Positions 61,783 to 64,000 of a DNA stretch of 64,000 bases are shown here, piece by piece. Source of the stretch: Phascolomyces articulosus (lineage: Eukaryota; Mucoromycota; Mucoromycetes; Mucorales; Lichtheimiaceae); assembly GCA_025677815.1 (NCBI GenBank), contig JAIXMP010000002.1:744001-808000 (forward strand), given 5' to 3'. The position numbers and the translations under genes are program-made. Numbering within the stretch: position 1 is the first letter of the stretch; the number at the start of each line of letters is the position of its first letter. The notes beneath the pieces were generated by a model, which did not search any database, was not told the DNA's origin, and was given only the letters and a program-made list of their open reading frames with translations.

Positions 61783-62336
61783 TTTGCCTTTTCCAAATAC
61801 TCTATAGTCCATTTGTATAACCAGCCTCTGATACTCTCTCCAGTTGCTGCATATTCCTCTCTTCTCTCTAAGAAATACTATGATATCATCCCTCCTCTTA
61901 TCATCCAAGAAAAAACAACGTGTTTTTTTTCTCGTCGTGTATAAAAAAACCAACTCAACCAAAAAAAAAAAAAGAGTGATATAATGAAGTAGATGATGGA
62001 AGGATGAAAAAAGAGATAAAGACAGAGAGACAAGGAAGAAACAAAAGGGTGAAGAAATAATAATGTGTTTGTGAGTGTGAGTAAAAGTGATTTTCGATAT
62101 AAAATAAAGTAAAAAAAAAAAAAGAGAAAGAGAATAAGTATATAATAAGAAATTTCGTAGGTGTGTTTGGTGTAGGTAATAGTGTGTCGAAATTTCATGA
62201 TCCACAAATATAAATTTTGAGGGTAAAAGAAGTACGTTGTATTTAAGGGGGTGTTATATATATAAATATATAATTATCTTCTTTCTTCCATTTCATTCTT
62301 TTTTCGTTGTTGTTGTTGCTGCTGTTGTTTGCGAAT
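61783..62336. other. convergent spacer between IPK1 and PP1
   Basis: 554 bp with poly-A and poly-T tracts (A run near 61959). It holds both 3' flanks. Long minus-strand frames here are low-complexity shadows. Confidence 0.5.
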
Positions 62337-63950
<1,614 letters not shown>

Positions 63951-64000
63951 GACTACAAATAAAATATAAAATATAAAAAAAGTCAATCAATGCTGCGCTT
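63951..64000. other. 5' flank of PP1
   Basis: Fifty bases upstream of the PP1 start. Nothing else can be said. Confidence 0.4.

Noticed and set aside
61591..62205. Long minus-strand frame of 204 codons across the end of IPK1
   Set aside because: It is antisense to IPK1 exon 6 and runs through poly-T tracts, which gives an artificial Phe/Leu/Ser-rich protein.

Overview
This window reads as nuclear DNA of a filamentous fungus, most likely an early-diverging Mucoromycota/Mucorales species. The evidence is strong AT richness, short introns (mostly about 60-125 bp) with GTATGT/GTAAGT-type donors, intact fungal housekeeping genes, and a lineage-type expansion of F-box/leucine-rich-repeat genes. 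The taxon is an inference from style and content; no marker gene was compared with a database. Gene models were spliced by eye, and most are supported by reading frames that close exactly across every intron.

The left half (1-40 kb) is a gene-poor mosaic with many relics. It holds a TPR/F-box/LRR gene cut by the window edge, an F-box pseudogene (4.3-6.4 kb), a SAM methyltransferase (6.5-8 kb), an intact F-box/LRR gene (9.9-12.1 kb), the decayed remains of a Fanzor/TnpB-like RuvC nuclease (about 13.0-13.8 kb) and a second decayed gene (13.9-16.9 kb). A first RRM-type gene (17.3-19.2 kb) follows, then a compact housekeeping block of prefoldin subunit 6, a DUF2415-type WD protein and a GPATCH1-like G-patch protein. 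After that come a decayed TPR/F-box/LRR copy (25.9-29.1 kb), a second RRM-type gene (29.5-31.9 kb) paralogous to the first, a decayed choice-of-anchor-A-like adhesin (32.7-34.2 kb), a short-chain dehydrogenase, and an unrecognised intron-rich gene (36.7-38.7 kb).

The right half (40-64 kb) is denser and mostly intact. It holds a HET-domain protein, a wax-synthase-like MBOAT acyltransferase, a complete TPR/F-box/LRR gene, the CAAX protease Ste24 divergent from an EIPR1/TSSC1 WD40 protein, a type-2 family GT2 glycosyltransferase, a Vts1/Smaug RNA-binding protein divergent from inositol-pentakisphosphate 2-kinase (Ipk1), and protein phosphatase 1.

The strongest points for follow-up are four. One is the Fanzor relic. 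The second is the pair of RRM-type paralogues that share a previously unnamed C-terminal block with identical intron phases. The third is a 102-bp frame-neutral exon ending in a stop codon in one of them, which looks like a poison exon. The fourth is the run of related F-box loci, two of them dead.
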